This document shows, one piece after another, positions 18,592 to 27,314 of a stretch of DNA of 64,000 bases (within the stretch, counting starts at the first letter, position 1; each line of letters starts with the position of its first letter). Source of the DNA: DATLMR01 sp964615905 (lineage in GTDB: Bacteria > Acidobacteriota > Blastocatellia > UBA7656); NCBI GenBank assembly GCA_964615905.1, contig CAZTUB010000022.1:1-64000 (forward strand), read 5' to 3'. The translations under genes and the position numbers were made by a program. The notes beneath the pieces were generated by a model. It was not told the DNA's origin. It ran no database searches and saw only the letters and a list, made by a program, of their open reading frames with translations.

Positions 18592-19422
18592 TTGACCGAT
18601 TCAAGCAATAAGCCCGACGGTCGGCATCACGTCGAATCGATGCTCATGCGGGAAAGCCTCATGGATAAAGTCGTGCAAAGGGCGACCGAGACTCCGGTCT
18701 TTCGCATGTTGCCCGATGCGTATGTGATCAAGGTAGGAGGCCGGTCAATCATTGATTCGGGGCGCGTGGTCGTCTATCCGCTGGTCGAGGCCCTGGCCCA
18801 TTGTTTAGAGTCGAAAAAACTGATCATCGGAACAGGCGGGGGTGTAAGGAGCCGCCACGTCTTCTCAATCGGTATAGACCTGGGGCTTCCGACAGGCGTG
18901 CTCGCGCAATTGGCCATGGCTGATGCTCTAGCCAACGCGCATATACTTGGCACGTTGCTTGCGCCCTATGGCGTGGTCGCAATTCCGCCCGATCTTCTGG
19001 GCCACCTGCTCCCGTTATTCATGAAGAGTGCACCCGGAGTGGTCTTTAACGGCGTCCCTCCTTACTCGTTGTGGGAGCATCCGCCGGCAACCGGGCGCAT
19101 ACCTCCGCATCGTACCGATGCAGGCTCTTTTCTGCTTGCCGAATGTTTCGGGTGCAAGTCCCTGGTCCTGGTCAAAGACGTTGACGGCCTTTATGACAGG
19201 GATCCCAGGCGCTACCCTGACGCTAATTTCATACGAGAGATCGGCACTGCCGAGCTTAGGAGACGCTCCCTTGAGACTCTGCCGTTCGAGAGGGTCGTGC
19301 TCGACTTGCTTGATAGCGCCAGACTCCTGCGCTCATTTCAGATTGTAAATGGTCGCCACCCGGATCGAATAGTGGCGGCGCTTGAAGGCGAGCATGTCGG
19401 CACTGTCGTATATGCGGATTAA
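18592..19422 (+). CDS. mosA: Molybdenum storage protein subunit (second, alpha-like)
   Basis: The 276-residue paralogue shares YVIKVGGRSIIDSGR, IIGTGGGVRSRHVFSIGIDLGLPTG, IPPHRTDAGSFLLAE, VKDVDGLYDRDP and GEHVGTVVY with molybdenum storage proteins. GVRSRHVFSIGIDLGLP and VDGLY are closer to the Azotobacter alpha subunit, while other parts resemble beta, so the alpha label is tentative. It presumably forms a hetero-oligomer with the product of the preceding gene. TTG 18592 is the start: GGAGGAG lies six bases before it and no ATG fits better. The stop overlaps the end of the convergent deacetylase gene by four bases, leaving no room for a terminator. Confidence 0.84.
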   Translation: MTDSSNKPDGRHHVESMLMRESLMDKVVQRATETPVFRMLPDAYVIKVGGRSIIDSGRVVVYPLVEALAHCLESKKLIIGTGGGVRSRHVFSIGIDLGLPTGVLAQLAMADALANAHILGTLLAPYGVVAIPPDLLGHLLPLFMKSAPGVVFNGVPPYSLWEHPPATGRIPPHRTDAGSFLLAECFGCKSLVLVKDVDGLYDRDPRRYPDANFIREIGTAELRRRSLETLPFERVVLDLLDSARLLRSFQIVNGRHPDRIVAALEGEHVGTVVYAD

Positions 19423-20285
19423 AGGTCTGCTCTCATCGCGTCTCGCAGCGCCCTCCACCCGATCATCTGTATGCCGGATTTTCGCGCGAGGTCGCGTAGC
19501 TCCGCGCTCATGAAAGTCTCATAGTCAGCTACACGCTGTGGCCAATCATCGGTAATAGCCCTCAGTTCAGGCGTATCCTGCGCCGGATGGATCATAAAGT
19601 AGGTCAGGCCCGGCGGCAGATTATCAAACACATCTCTCGCTTGATCTAACCGACCTTCCGAGGGCTTGTTCAAATACATTTCCCTCAGGTGATCGAAAAC
19701 CGGAAGCCCTTGCTCTTCCCATTCATTGATTGCGCGCTCTGACAGTATCGCGACCCATTGCGGCTGCCTCACCATAAGGACCGGCAGCCGTTCATCTAAG
19801 CCCAGCCCGACATACTCGCCGACGAGCCGCGTGTCGAGGGTCGCGAACATATGACAATTGATATGGGTCAGGTCCATGCCTGCTTTTCGGGCCTGATTAA
19901 TTTGGGCCTGCATCTCGGCACGAATTACTTTCGGGTCAGGACGCTGCCATAGAGACTGGTTGCGGTAGAAATAGCCCTCTGCATCAATCAGCCCGGAGGC
20001 AGGGTTTCGCGTGGATACGGGCGCCCAGCGATAGTTATCCCATTCACTTGTGAGCGTCAGGTGAACGCCAATATCGACAGACGGTCGCTTGCGGCAGAAG
20101 CTTGCCGCCTCAGGAAACCACGGGCACGGGACCATCACGGAGCCGGAAGAAACAAGCCCAGAGTCGACGAGATCGATAAATGCAGGCAGGGTAGCTTGAC
20201 ACATCCCTACATCATCCGCGTTGATGACGATCACACGGTCTGTAGCCTTGAATCCCAGCCTCTTAAGAAACGGGTTATGGCCCAT
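19419..20285 (-). CDS. ChbG/YdjC-family carbohydrate deacetylase
   Basis: The 288-residue protein carries the family's metal site: NADDVGM (near 21-27, paired Asp), DIGVHLTLT near 70 and HINCHMFATLD near 125. Members remove acetyl groups from N-acetylated sugars or oligosaccharides using one divalent metal. No export signal, so it should act in the cytoplasm. ATG 20285 follows GGGAGGAG and overlaps the stop region of the upstream methyltransferase-like gene by 11 bases, so it is translationally coupled as the last gene of a minus-strand operon with two glycosyltransferases. It probably deacetylates an amino-sugar residue of the compound built there. Confidence 0.85.
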   Translation of the reverse strand: MGHNPFLKRLGFKATDRVIVINADDVGMCQATLPAFIDLVDSGLVSSGSVMVPCPWFPEAASFCRKRPSVDIGVHLTLTSEWDNYRWAPVSTRNPASGLIDAEGYFYRNQSLWQRPDPKVIRAEMQAQINQARKAGMDLTHINCHMFATLDTRLVGEYVGLGLDERLPVLMVRQPQWVAILSERAINEWEEQGLPVFDHLREMYLNKPSEGRLDQARDVFDNLPPGLTYFMIHPAQDTPELRAITDDWPQRVADYETFMSAELRDLARKSGIQMIGWRALRDAMRADL

Positions 20286-20910
20286 AGTCTCCTCCCGGTT
20301 CGCGCCGGTGCATCGAGAAGACTGTGTCGCTGACTTTTGTAGCCCTCAACGGGAATTTCTGCTCCAGCGCGCACAGGTCCTGGTAGGTCAGTTTCCACCG
20401 AGGGTCTTCAATGACCCAGTCCATGCCTTGCTGATCGGTCAGAATCTGCCCGCCTGGTCTTAACGACCAGATGTAGTTATCAAGCATCAGATAAAAGTGA
20501 TACTTGCAGCAGGCAAAGCTTGCCAGGTTGTTATCTACGATAAAGTCATACCGGTTTCTTATCGTCAGAATGAAATCTCTGCTGTACTTGTTGAGGAAGT
20601 GGGCCGAGTAATTGCCGATCCGCAGAGAGTCTGCGAGCGTTTTCTCATTACGGCTGACGGTCAACCCGTCTATGAGGTTGACTCTGTTTGCGAACCGGCT
20701 GGCAAATTTGGAGTTCCCGACCCCCACGTGCAGAATGTTTTTGCCGCTCAGGTCCATCTCATCCATCTCGGCTTCTATCCTGGCCTGATCGACAGTTGTT
20801 TCATCTTTTGTGTGATCTACCCAAATCGGCATATCGAGCGCCAGTCCCGGATTTCCCATCCTCCCGCAGACCTCTGGGCAGGATTCGTACTGACTCTTGA
20901 ATTCAGTCAT
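20275..20910 (-). CDS. Methyltransferase-like protein
   Basis: The 211-residue protein has a short Rossmann-like part: ILHVGVGNSKFASRF (around residue 60) in place of the usual motif I, then IDGLTVSRNE and WSLRPGGQILTDQ, the typical late strand of class I methyltransferases. Motif I has GVGNS rather than GxGxG, so SAM binding may be altered. ATG 20910 follows GGAGGG, and its ATGACTGA overlaps the stop of the preceding methyltransferase gene, showing coupling. Function within the operon is unknown; it may methylate or simply bind the intermediate. Confidence 0.6.
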   Translation of the reverse strand: MTEFKSQYESCPEVCGRMGNPGLALDMPIWVDHTKDETTVDQARIEAEMDEMDLSGKNILHVGVGNSKFASRFANRVNLIDGLTVSRNEKTLADSLRIGNYSAHFLNKYSRDFILTIRNRYDFIVDNNLASFACCKYHFYLMLDNYIWSLRPGGQILTDQQGMDWVIEDPRWKLTYQDLCALEQKFPLRATKVSDTVFSMHRREPGGDYGP

Positions 20911-21793
20911 GGTCGCCCTCCGCGAGCCTATCACCCTCCTTGCGGGCAACGATCAACCTGTAGCACACGTTTTTTTGCAGGTAGAGCCGTTCCAGAGCCA
21001 AACCACCTAAATAGGCCGACAGCACGGTGCGCGCGGAGTTGAGACGAATCATTTTGTATAAACGGCTATATGTCGCTTCCAGCCTGTCGAGCACTGCCGT
21101 GTTTCGAGGCTGGACTTGCGGGGTCAGGTCCTCCTCGTGAATCACACTCAATCCCGCCCGCTCGATAGCCGTCAAATAGTTCTCCTGCATCGCATAGCGG
21201 GCGCAGCCCCAGTGGACTCGCAATGCCTTTGCCTCGTCCGGGGCTTCGCTATCGATGTCGACCTTCGCCATATCGTCAAGTATGACCATCAAGCCGCCGG
21301 GCCGCAGGCTCTTTGCGAGATTTGGGATCGTAGTGTTTAGGTCCCGCGAGTGTATGAGCGATTCGATGGCAACTACCACGTCGTATGTCTCAGCTACCGG
21401 CGCGTCATAACTCTGTAGGTGGAAGCGGCATTCGCCATTAAGGCCCCGACGCCGCGCTTCGCGTCGGGCAACGCGAAGTTGTACGCGACTCAGCGTGAGG
21501 CCGTCATAAGACCCGCCAATGCGGCTGTGCCATCGAAAAATCGTCCCGCCGAATCCGCATCCCGCGTCGAGCACACGAGGGTCCGCCCGTATCGGCGCAG
21601 CTTCGAGCAGTCGGTCGTTAACGTACTCCAGGCCCGCCGTCCTTCTGCGTCCCGCTTCCGTTCCAGGCGGAACTGAGAGCGTCTTATGCATGGTAAAGCT
21701 GGCAAACCTGTCTCGATAAGTCAGCCAGTTGGCTAGCTGGACATAGCGGGAGAGCCAGTCGTAAAAGGCCGGGATTTCGTCGTGTGTAATCAA
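20903..21793 (-). CDS. Class I SAM-dependent methyltransferase
   Basis: The 296-residue enzyme has motif I VLDAGCGFGGT (near residue 78), YDGLTLSRVQL after strand 2, VVVAIESLIHS (motif IV region) and SLRPGGLMVILDD. The layout resembles small-molecule C- or O-methyltransferases of the UbiE/cyclopropane-synthase type. I prefer TTG 21793 because GGAGG lies nine bases before it; the frame extends upstream to 21844 without a better site. It lies 64 bases after the GT4 gene and overlaps the next gene by eight bases, so it belongs to the same operon. Substrate unknown. Confidence 0.78.
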   Translation of the reverse strand: MITHDEIPAFYDWLSRYVQLANWLTYRDRFASFTMHKTLSVPPGTEAGRRRTAGLEYVNDRLLEAAPIRADPRVLDAGCGFGGTIFRWHSRIGGSYDGLTLSRVQLRVARREARRRGLNGECRFHLQSYDAPVAETYDVVVAIESLIHSRDLNTTIPNLAKSLRPGGLMVILDDMAKVDIDSEAPDEAKALRVHWGCARYAMQENYLTAIERAGLSVIHEEDLTPQVQPRNTAVLDRLEATYSRLYKMIRLNSARTVLSAYLGGLALERLYLQKNVCYRLIVARKEGDRLAEGDHD

Positions 21794-21857
21794 GATATTT
21801 AGCCTCCAGCACAGATTTATCGTTCCGCAAGCGGGTTGGGTCAAAATGCAGGTTCCG

Positions 21858-22940
21858 TTAATCTCTTACCAGGGATTTCAAAAAGTCGCGAATACGCCCG
21901 AAGCTCTGATCCCAGGTCGGATGCATACCAATGTGTTTATAAGCCGCAAGGCTCATCTTTAGCAGCCGCTCTCGATCTTCTTCTATTTGCCGTAAGTATC
22001 GAGCGAGCATGTTCGCATCTCCGGGGGATGTCAAGAAACCTACCTCACCGTGGCTCACAATTTCGTGTGCGCCGCCTGCTGTGGTCGCAATAACAGGCAG
22101 ACCGCAACCCATTGCTTCAAGGTAGGCAATTCCCAATGCCTCGTAGTGGGATGGCACGACCAGAACGTGGTTTCGGACGAGGTGACCGGGGATCTCGTCG
22201 TTGGGCACCTCGCCCACCAGATCCACATAATCTGATAGCCCGGCTCGGAGAATTTGATTGCGGATATTCTGCGCGTGTCCGGAGTCCCTGGTGAGGCTTC
22301 CCACAGCCGTTAGCCGCCAGCTACCAGCCGCCAGTTGACTCAATGCCTCGATCACGGTGTTTAATCCTTTGCCGGGGACCACATTCGCAAGAAAGATCAC
22401 TCGCAAGGGGCCGGGTTGTCGCGCGCGCTCGGTTACCCCCTCCAAAGAAACCTCATAATGGAGGTGGTCACGGCCAGGGTATGCCACCACCCCGGGAATA
22501 TCTCGTCCTATGAGTTGCTTTACAGTAGCGCGTGTGGTATTGGAATTAAAGATGGCTCCGTCGACTGTCTTGAGGTATTTTCCTTCGACTGCCCCATACA
22601 GCCGCTTAAGCCAAGTCGGACGTGATTCGCTCGAACGCAGCAGGTGAACTAGTGTGACAATGGGGTAACGGACACGGCTTTTCAGCCACAGGTTCAATAG
22701 AAACAGAGACGGATGATTGAGTTCATCTTGAATAAGTACGTCGAACTTCGCCTCCTGCAAACGTCGCAATAGGTGTCGCGATAGATTATCAGCTAGATGA
22801 CGGCCGTAGTCGCGCCAGGGCAGAGAGAGCACTTCCACCCGGTCTCCCCGCGCCCTCAGGTAATTGACCAGTCTGCGGTCGTAAAGATAGCCGCCCGTGA
22901 GGGTTTCTAAATCCCCGTAGATTATCAATCCGATGTCCAT
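21858..22940 (-). CDS. Glycosyltransferase family 4
   Basis: The 360-residue GT-B enzyme shows the family pattern: N-terminal acceptor domain (MDIGLIIYGDLETLTGGYLYDRRLV), then VIFLANVVPGKGLNTVIEAL near 190, and the donor-binding end VVPSHYEALGIAYLEAMGCGLPVIATTAGGAHEIV near 270-305 with the E-x7-E motif. No signal or membrane segment. ATG 22940 is taken as start because the conserved sequence begins there, although its ribosome site is weak. It sits between the remnant alcohol dehydrogenase and a methyltransferase. It probably transfers a sugar to the product made by the GTP cyclohydrolase II-RibD fusion or to a lipid carrier. Confidence 0.88.
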   Translation of the reverse strand: MDIGLIIYGDLETLTGGYLYDRRLVNYLRARGDRVEVLSLPWRDYGRHLADNLSRHLLRRLQEAKFDVLIQDELNHPSLFLLNLWLKSRVRYPIVTLVHLLRSSESRPTWLKRLYGAVEGKYLKTVDGAIFNSNTTRATVKQLIGRDIPGVVAYPGRDHLHYEVSLEGVTERARQPGPLRVIFLANVVPGKGLNTVIEALSQLAAGSWRLTAVGSLTRDSGHAQNIRNQILRAGLSDYVDLVGEVPNDEIPGHLVRNHVLVVPSHYEALGIAYLEAMGCGLPVIATTAGGAHEIVSHGEVGFLTSPGDANMLARYLRQIEEDRERLLKMSLAAYKHIGMHPTWDQSFGRIRDFLKSLVRD

Positions 22941-23056
22941 GTTTTCCGATCCCACTCGTCAACCAGGAGGAGATGTTCGGCGACAAAGTTATGTCTCACA
23001 GAGACTGTGTACAAAGGAACACAGCCCAGACGCCTGCCACCTATGCCCGTCAAGTT

Positions 23057-23230
23057 TCATACGTCAGATATTGAGACATCAGTTGGCATTTCGCCGCGAT
23101 ATATCAACATCTCTGTGCCTGCGCTGATAGCTGATACGAGCGTCTGAACCAGAACCAGCCCGGCAGCAGGCACCGTCAATTCTTCCTCGCTCACCGATAC
23201 TTGATACGGCTCAGTGAAGTACAGTGCCAA
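23057..23230 (-). pseudogene. Truncated zinc-type alcohol dehydrogenase (N-terminal remnant)
   Basis: About 57 codons encode LALYFTEPYQVSVSEEELTVP...VQTLVSAISAGTEMLIYRGEMP, the start of a medium-chain zinc-binding dehydrogenase (GroES-like domain). Then the frame stops and the next 115 bases before the GT4 gene show no continuation in any frame I followed. A full member has about 330 residues, so roughly 80 percent is missing. The remnant begins right at the stop of the RibA-RibD gene behind a GGGAGGAG site, so the original gene was the next in the operon. A deletion that removed its 3' part, and perhaps further genes, is the simplest reading. Confidence 0.66.
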
Positions 23231-23235
23231 TCGCT

Positions 23236-24639
23236 TTACATCTCCTCCCAGTTCGGATCGCCCCAAAAAACCAGATCGTCTCCCATCCGCTCGTGGCGGA
23301 GGTTGCGAAGGTGAGGGAAATGGTTAGGGTCGGACTGGCCTGCTCTGCTCACGGCTGGCAGGCCGCCCACAACCACAGGAGCCACTGTCAGTACCAGATG
23401 GTCAACCAGCCGCTCTGACATAAAGCTGGTGATGATACCAGCGCCCCCTTCTGCCATCAGGCTATTGATACCCAATTCGCCTAATCGCTCCAGCAAAGCA
23501 CGCAGGGCGACTTGCCCCTTCGCATTGGTCGGCAGGCGCAGCACGCGCGCGCCTGCGGCTTCAAGTATTCTCTGACGTTCGATGTCGGCTGCCTCGCTCG
23601 TTGCAATCAAGAGAGGCTCAAAGCGGTTCTTCAGCAGGTTGCTCGTTATTGGCAAGCGCAAGTTACTATCTACCACGACCGGCTGCGGGTCTTTGCCTTC
23701 GACCAGCCTCACCGTAAGTCGAGGATTGTCGGTCAAGACGGTACCGATACCTAAAAGAATGGCATCGTGCGCGGCCCTGAGTTTGTGAGTCAGGATTAGG
23801 GATTGAGAACCACTCAGGGCCAGGGGCTTTCCTGAGCTGGCCGCAATGCAGCCATCCAGGCTTTGCGCGTAACTTAAAGTGATAAATGGCCTGCCTGTTT
23901 GCAGGCGATGGCCAGCGGCCCTTTGTAATAGCGCCTTGATGCCGTCGTCATTATCGGGAAGCTGAGAGGTTGTACCCGGCGAATTCAGACGCTCTGCCCG
24001 AACCCCGTTGTCGCGTTCTGCCGGGACAAAAGAAGATGAATCAAAGCTCAACAGGTGGCGCATTCGTTGAACCTTGGTCAACAAATATGCGGCGTTCTCA
24101 GAGGTGACGCCGGATTGTAGCGGCACGCGAGCTTTGACGACAATGCCCGATTTCTGTAGGCCCTCGGTCTTCAGCGGGTTGTTGGTGAGCAATCGAACTG
24201 AACAAATGCCCAGATGCTTGAGTATAAGAGCGGCGATGGTGTAATCGCGTTCGTCTGCTCCATGTCCAAGCAGGAGGTTGGCCTCAACCGTATCGTACCC
24301 TTGATCCTGAAGATTATAGGCGCGAAGCTTGTTGAGCAGGCCAATGCCTCGCCCCTCCTGGCGCAGGTAGATGAGAATCCCTAGCCCTTCCTCCTCGATC
24401 AGTCTCATGGCCTGGCTCAGTTGCGGCCCGCAATCACATCTTAGCGAACCCAGCACATCCCCCGTGAAACATTCAGAATGGACCCGCACAAGCACGTCTG
24501 CTTGCTGGTCTACATTACCGATCAGTAGTGCGAGGTGCTCCTTATTATCGAGGTTGCTGGCATAAAGGCGTAACTGAGATTCACCAAACAGTGTAGGTAT
24601 ACGGGCAGATGCCATTTGAGTTACTGTCACCTCGACCAT
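23236..24639 (-). CDS. GTP cyclohydrolase II - RibD reductase fusion
   Basis: The 467-residue protein joins two riboflavin-type enzymes. Residues about 1-205 are GTP cyclohydrolase II: zinc motif CFTGDVLGSLRCDC, REGRG-type loop QEGRGIGLLNKLRAYNLQ, and TNNPLKTEGL. After a linker, residues about 240-467 are the RibD/dihydrofolate-reductase-like reductase: FITLSYAQSLDG, ILLGIGTVLTDNPRLTVR, LMAEGGAGI. There is no RibB domain and no deaminase domain, so the predicted product is a reduced diaminopyrimidine rather than the normal bacterial riboflavin intermediate. It sits in an operon of glycosyltransferases and methyltransferases, not with ribE/ribH, which points to a dedicated secondary or cofactor-like product. 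The GGAGG ribosome site is 11 bases from ATG 24639. Confidence 0.9.
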   Translation of the reverse strand: MVEVTVTQMASARIPTLFGESQLRLYASNLDNKEHLALLIGNVDQQADVLVRVHSECFTGDVLGSLRCDCGPQLSQAMRLIEEEGLGILIYLRQEGRGIGLLNKLRAYNLQDQGYDTVEANLLLGHGADERDYTIAALILKHLGICSVRLLTNNPLKTEGLQKSGIVVKARVPLQSGVTSENAAYLLTKVQRMRHLLSFDSSSFVPAERDNGVRAERLNSPGTTSQLPDNDDGIKALLQRAAGHRLQTGRPFITLSYAQSLDGCIAASSGKPLALSGSQSLILTHKLRAAHDAILLGIGTVLTDNPRLTVRLVEGKDPQPVVVDSNLRLPITSNLLKNRFEPLLIATSEAADIERQRILEAAGARVLRLPTNAKGQVALRALLERLGELGINSLMAEGGAGIITSFMSERLVDHLVLTVAPVVVGGLPAVSRAGQSDPNHFPHLRNLRHERMGDDLVFWGDPNWEEM

Positions 24640-24681
24640 GATAACCGATACCTCCAGGCCCCCGGAATTAGCGCCCGATCA

Positions 24682-25434
24682 TTATTCTTTCCAGGCGCAC
24701 ACCCACAGACCGCCACGCAATGAATTTATTCGAAAAACTCTCCCGATAATATCGAGCCCCTGGCAAACAAGACCGAGAACCAGCGGCATATCTCCCTTCG
24801 GAATGAAGGTCCAATAGCCGATCTGTATACAACAAAATCCAGAGACTGTGAGCAGGCGCACGAGCTCGTCACGTTTTAAGAATTTGTCGGTGGAAAGGTG
24901 TTTGGTTTCCAATCCGAGTAATGGAGCAAGCGCCTGATACCAGATATATCCCCCGTTAATTGTGAGACAGAAGAACCGCCCGCGAGGCTTCAGTATCCGG
25001 CGTGCGCTTACCAACGCGGCCGACTTGTCAAACATGTGTTCAAAAGCGCCCACACACATCGCTAAATCTATTGAGTCTTGAGCCAGAGCACCTAGCCTCT
25101 CCCCGTCATCGTTGATAAAGGTAAGCTTGTCGTGCCAGGATGAATCCCGCAGGCGCTGTTGAGCTACCTCAATCATTGCTCCTGATAGGTCAATCCCAAT
25201 GCCTCGCCCTATTTCACCGGCCAGAGCCAGAAGATGGTGTCCGTTACCGCAACCGACATCCAGGACAACATCATCGTGACAGGGTTTAGCGTATTGTTTG
25301 ATCAGAGAGATACGGTAATTGAGCAGGAGGTCTGGATGGCCGTGCCGCTCAGAATAAGCCTGGGCACAGTTGTCGAAAAAATCTCTTATGCCCGCCCTGC
25401 TATCCACCTGTGTTGTTACCAGTTTCCTGAGCAT
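24682..25434 (-). CDS. Class I SAM-dependent methyltransferase
   Basis: The 250-residue protein has a textbook methyltransferase domain: VLDVGCGNGHHL (near 57), GIGIDLSGAMIEVAQQR, LAMCVGAFEHMFD and ILKPRGRFFCLTING. The C-terminal third (YWTFIPKGDMPLVLGLVCQGLDIIG) is hydrophobic and might lie at the membrane, as in enzymes acting on lipid-linked substrates. It is the second gene of the minus-strand operon, 42 bases before the GTP cyclohydrolase II-RibD fusion. Its ribosome site is poor. Substrate unknown. Confidence 0.8.
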   Translation of the reverse strand: MLRKLVTTQVDSRAGIRDFFDNCAQAYSERHGHPDLLLNYRISLIKQYAKPCHDDVVLDVGCGNGHHLLALAGEIGRGIGIDLSGAMIEVAQQRLRDSSWHDKLTFINDDGERLGALAQDSIDLAMCVGAFEHMFDKSAALVSARRILKPRGRFFCLTINGGYIWYQALAPLLGLETKHLSTDKFLKRDELVRLLTVSGFCCIQIGYWTFIPKGDMPLVLGLVCQGLDIIGRVFRINSLRGGLWVCAWKE

Positions 25435-25498
25435 ATCGCGAGTCTGTTATTCCAGGAGAGCGGAAACGAAAAAAGCCAGTTCCCAGAGTTATTACCGT

Positions 25499-26488
25499 CT
25501 AGAGCCTTTCGTTGATAAAATTTAAAAGCGACGTCTTCGTCTCTTTCAGCGAGAATTTCTTCACCCATTCAGACCCGTCGATTCGAATATCGCGACTCAA
25601 AGCTTCATCGACCAGATCGAGGATTTGGCCCTGCTTCCCGGTTGTGTTCCCATAGACGTGCGGTCTTATATCAGCCTCGTCAAAGCCCCAGTAGTTGCCA
25701 TCTACGATACAGGTAGCGCCACAAGCTATCGCCTCAATCAGCGCGATACAAAAACTCTCCTTCGGTGAGGCCATGACAAACATTCTGGCTCGGTTACAGA
25801 GGTCGGCTATTTCTTGGGACGGTTTCCAGCCTGCTGTTGCAAGGGGGCTTCCAGGATCAACAGTAGAAAAAACACTTATGTTATCAATGTATTCATTCAC
25901 CTGTACAAAATAATTTGAATCATTGGCTCCACCGACCAGGTATAAAGGTAGCTTGTACTTTTCATATATCCGCTCTTTATAGTCACGGACTAATTCCTGT
26001 TGATTCTTATCCGGGTGGATTCTCCCTACAGATAGAATGAATTCTTCCTTACGCCTGTTCTTAAAAAAGATTTCCGAGTTATAGCAAGCACCTAAGAGCA
26101 TAACGCCTTTATGCGGATTGGTACTCCGATGCGCCATGATCCCTTTAAACAGGGTATCGGGCAAATCATCTCGTGGGTGAATATCGGTCAGGCAGAAGGA
26201 TGGTATTTGATCTACGAGCCGCCTTGTGAATTGATTTTCTTTGAAGCCTATGAAGAGAGCAAATTCAAAATTGTAAACGAGTAAATTTTCTACTGTTACG
26301 TTGCCGGTAATCAGCTCGTCGTGATGAAACAATGCCAGCGGATTCCACTCGTCCATAGTGGTTGCAAGGAAGAAAACATCGTAATCAGATAGCAGGTGTA
26401 ATTGATAGTCCAAAATCAGCCTTTCACAGCCACTGGTCACGACAGGATAAGGATTCGCGGAAGAGGCAATTAAGGCTTTCTTCTTCAT
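25499..26488 (-). CDS. Glycosyltransferase family 4-like protein
   Basis: The 329-residue protein resembles GT4 enzymes: EEFILSVGRIHPDKNQQELV near residue 145 is the start of the donor domain, and FVMASPKESFCIALIEAIACGATCIVDG near 235-262 is the E-x7-E nucleotide-sugar site. The N-terminal half is unusual in sequence, lacking the common GG-rich loop. The gene is AT-richer than the methyltransferase genes that follow. It is the first gene of the minus-strand operon, 64 bases upstream of a methyltransferase. The role is presumably glycosylation of the operon product or of the cell surface. Confidence 0.75.
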   Translation of the reverse strand: MKKKALIASSANPYPVVTSGCERLILDYQLHLLSDYDVFFLATTMDEWNPLALFHHDELITGNVTVENLLVYNFEFALFIGFKENQFTRRLVDQIPSFCLTDIHPRDDLPDTLFKGIMAHRSTNPHKGVMLLGACYNSEIFFKNRRKEEFILSVGRIHPDKNQQELVRDYKERIYEKYKLPLYLVGGANDSNYFVQVNEYIDNISVFSTVDPGSPLATAGWKPSQEIADLCNRARMFVMASPKESFCIALIEAIACGATCIVDGNYWGFDEADIRPHVYGNTTGKQGQILDLVDEALSRDIRIDGSEWVKKFSLKETKTSLLNFINERL

Positions 26489-26678
26489 ATTTCTAGAAGG
26501 ATTTACTGTATTGGATCGAAACTTAAAATGCTCGTATTTGCCGAAATCACTTTTACAGCCTGTGGACGAACATCAATATATTACATATAGTACTGAAAAT
26601 CACTAAAAATAGAGCGGACGCCGTTGCAGCGCAATCGTAGTAACTGACACATAGCGCAGCCCGTCTTAAAGGAGCCCT

Positions 26679-27314
26679 ATGGGAGGTAAGAACCAAGGCG
26701 ATAGCTTGAACAGTCTCTTCGCTTATAAAGTCTGTATTAATCTGGACAGAAGGCCCGAGCGCTGGGAGAGAATGAAGGAGCGGTTTGCTCAACATGGAAT
26801 AAGCCACGTAGTGAGATTTCCCGCTATAGACGGCCTGAGCATGAACATTCCCGATACCTGGCCTTATTCGGCCGGCCACTATGGTTGCCTGCAAAGCCAT
26901 CTGGCGGTGATCAGGGAAGCTCAAAGGGATAAAACTCCGACCATCCTGATCTTTGAGGACGATTGCATTTTTGATGATGAGTTCAACCAAAAGTTCTCGC
27001 ATTACATGCGCCAACTGCCAGGCGATTGGGACATGCTTTTGTTTGGCGGAACACACTTTGAAGAGCCAATCAAAGTTTTCGATAATATAGCGAAAGCAAA
27101 GATGACATACCTTACACATGCTTATGTGCTGAAGCATAACACGTATAAGATACTTATCGATTTATGCGAGCAGGGCCGAGGAGCCATAGACGACCACACG
27201 GCAGCATTACAGAAGGATTTTAATTGCTACTGTTTTGTGCCCGATCTGGTTTGGCAGGAGCGAATTGATTCCGATACAAGGCCTGACTTGGGAATAAAAA
27301 ATCCGAGCAGCTAA
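26679..27314 (+). CDS. Glycosyltransferase family 25 (LPS-type)
   Basis: The 211-residue protein begins with the family 25 pattern VCINLDRRPERWERMKERF (near residue 14) and continues with HYGCLQSHLAVIREA and ILIFEDDCIF near 95-105, where EDD is the metal-binding acidic motif. Family members transfer galactose or similar sugars to lipopolysaccharide, or to protein-linked glycans. ATG 26679 has AAAGGAG upstream. The gene is transcribed away from the minus-strand operon, stands alone and is AT-rich. Cytoplasmic. Confidence 0.85.
   Translation: MGGKNQGDSLNSLFAYKVCINLDRRPERWERMKERFAQHGISHVVRFPAIDGLSMNIPDTWPYSAGHYGCLQSHLAVIREAQRDKTPTILIFEDDCIFDDEFNQKFSHYMRQLPGDWDMLLFGGTHFEEPIKVFDNIAKAKMTYLTHAYVLKHNTYKILIDLCEQGRGAIDDHTAALQKDFNCYCFVPDLVWQERIDSDTRPDLGIKNPSS

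Noticed and set aside
17735..19422. The two paralogues as uridylate kinases (pyrH)
   Set aside because: They share the fold, but the IPPHRTD and C-terminal GEHVGT features, the tandem arrangement and the ModC neighbour fit molybdenum storage proteins better.
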